From the NCBI GenBank assembly GCA_009801015.1, contig VHZZ01017196.1, positions 14,792-36,136 of the forward strand: a DNA stretch of 21,345 nt, in the 5' to 3' direction. Shown here piece after piece: positions 20,433 to 21,345 of this stretch (position 1 is the first letter of the stretch; every line of letters starts with the position of its first letter). The position numbers and the translations under genes are program-made. This DNA comes from Silene noctiflora. Taxonomy: Eukaryota > Streptophyta > Magnoliopsida > Caryophyllales > Caryophyllaceae. The notes below the pieces were generated by a model. That model saw only the letters and a list, made by a program, of their open reading frames with translations. It did no database searches and was not told where the DNA came from.

Positions 20433-20565
20433 TACTGTTTCGAGTATTTATTTAACTTTGATTTTGATATAAAAACTAAAAAGAGAGATCGAGATTATTT
20501 AGACAAGCGGACAAAAGATTATGTAGTGATCAAAGAAAAGTAGACAAATGACTGAGACTCCCATA
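20433..20565. mobile_element. Stowaway-like MITE related to the 19288 copy
   Basis: The left part TATTTATTTAACTTTGATTT is almost the same as the corresponding part of the 19288 element. The right end, reverse-complemented, begins TATGGGAGTCTCAGTCATTT. TA borders both ends. Both look like diverged members of one family. Confidence 0.5.
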
Positions 20566-21307
20566 AATATAAAATAGAGAAACGAATTATCGGGAGGGAA
20601 TATAATATAAATTATTCAAGGTGAACATATAGGCAGCCAATAATATGCACTGGCTAGTCCACTCATTTGGCGTAGACAAAGTTATTGATTTGCATAATCA
20701 AGTCGGTAGAGTTGTTTAATTAATCATTGTTGGTCTATTATATGTTGGGTTCATTATATGTTTTGGTATTTGGTATTATGTGACATTAGTCATTGATTTT
20801 GAAACAAAAATAAAATTGACTGAAATTTAAACTCTTGATCTTAAAAGAATACACATTACCAAATTATTGAGTACGGTGCGTGGCTAGATATATTTGTAAA
20901 CGAAATGTGTATAAAAATTAATAATACAACACAACGGATCGGATTCAATTCTAAATATCTGAGATTTACCTAGAGAAGGAAGTGGGTACACGGTCGGCCA
21001 CGCTTCATGATGGCCTATGGCCAATTTTAACTTAACATAGGAATAACACGATCGACCTTGCTAACACAATGTGTGCATGTGTCGAAGTTTGAGAAAGAAG
21101 GTTGTGTCTAGCCCAGGAACGACACGTAAACATAGCAAATGTGTCGATCAGGCTGGGTTTGGATCGGATCGGGTCATTTTTAACAAATGCACATTTGGGT
21201 AACTAATCATTTCTGCTTAACAAAGTCGAGGTCTCTTTAAAGAGAACAATTTCATAGGTAAACTTAATGTGCTAATTAGATAAATAAATGAAAAATAATC
21301 CAAGTAT
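20566..21307. other. Intergenic DNA adjoining the CACTA terminus
   Basis: No gene seen. The stretch from 20930 to 21180 is more GC-rich, with a GGATCGGATCGGGTCATTTT unit near 21160 that also resembles 2135-2155, so it is probably decayed repeat sequence. Confidence 0.5.
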
Positions 21308-21345
21308 CACTACTACAAAAATAGCCTACAACAACGGCTATTAAC
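21308..21345. mobile_element. CACTA (En/Spm) transposon terminus, truncated by the window edge
   Basis: The sequence CACTACTACAAAAATAGCC is a typical plant CACTA terminal inverted repeat. It is followed by ACAACAACGGCTATT, the kind of subterminal repeat seen in this superfamily. AATAGCC and GGCTATT (within 21321-21343) form a perfect 7-bp inverted repeat around TACAACAAC. The 3-bp target duplication would be TAT (21305-21307). The rest of the element, and whether it codes for a transposase, lies outside the window. Confidence 0.75.

Overview
The window reads as nuclear DNA of a flowering plant, most likely a eudicot: it is AT-rich, its genes are split by short GT-AG introns, and the space between genes is filled with plant-type transposable elements (hAT-like, Stowaway-like, CACTA and Helitron termini). 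A short recurring GAGAC-N-GTCTC motif and Stowaway-like repeats weakly suggest Caryophyllales, but I cannot fix the species. There are no bacterial features, and I see no undescribed defence or mobile system; the genic part is a known channel family.

Layout. Two genes stand head to tail on the minus strand, at about 3.4-7.2 kb and 9.95-13.6 kb. Both encode slow-type anion channels of the SLAC1/TehA family and look closest to SLAH3/SLAH2. Each can be rebuilt as five coding exons plus one non-coding leader exon, with the same splice phases and the same 32-nt fourth exon. They are a tandem duplicate pair: by eye, exon 3 differs at about 34 of 257 residues, while the cytosolic N-termini and introns have diverged strongly. 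Predicted products are 608 aa (gene 1) and 590 aa (gene 2).

Region by region: 1-2.0 kb has a hAT-like MITE with a second hAT-like element nested in it, each with a perfect 8-bp target duplication. 3.4-7.2 kb is SLAH gene 1. 8.06-9.37 kb holds two more hAT-like MITEs. 9.95-13.6 kb is SLAH gene 2. 13.8-17.6 kb is AT-rich and gene-poor, with a Helitron-type 3' end on the minus strand at 14.71 kb. 17.6-20.6 kb contains a possible relic of a small secreted-peptide gene, a 33-bp direct repeat pair, an old hAT-like element and three Stowaway-like MITEs. At 21308 a CACTA (En/Spm) terminus begins and runs off the right edge.

How the genes work together: both would be plasma-membrane nitrate/chloride efflux channels or channel subunits that could assemble with each other. 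They keep the channel core while differing in the regulatory N-terminus, the C-terminal tail and first-intron behaviour, which points to divergence in regulation rather than in the pore.
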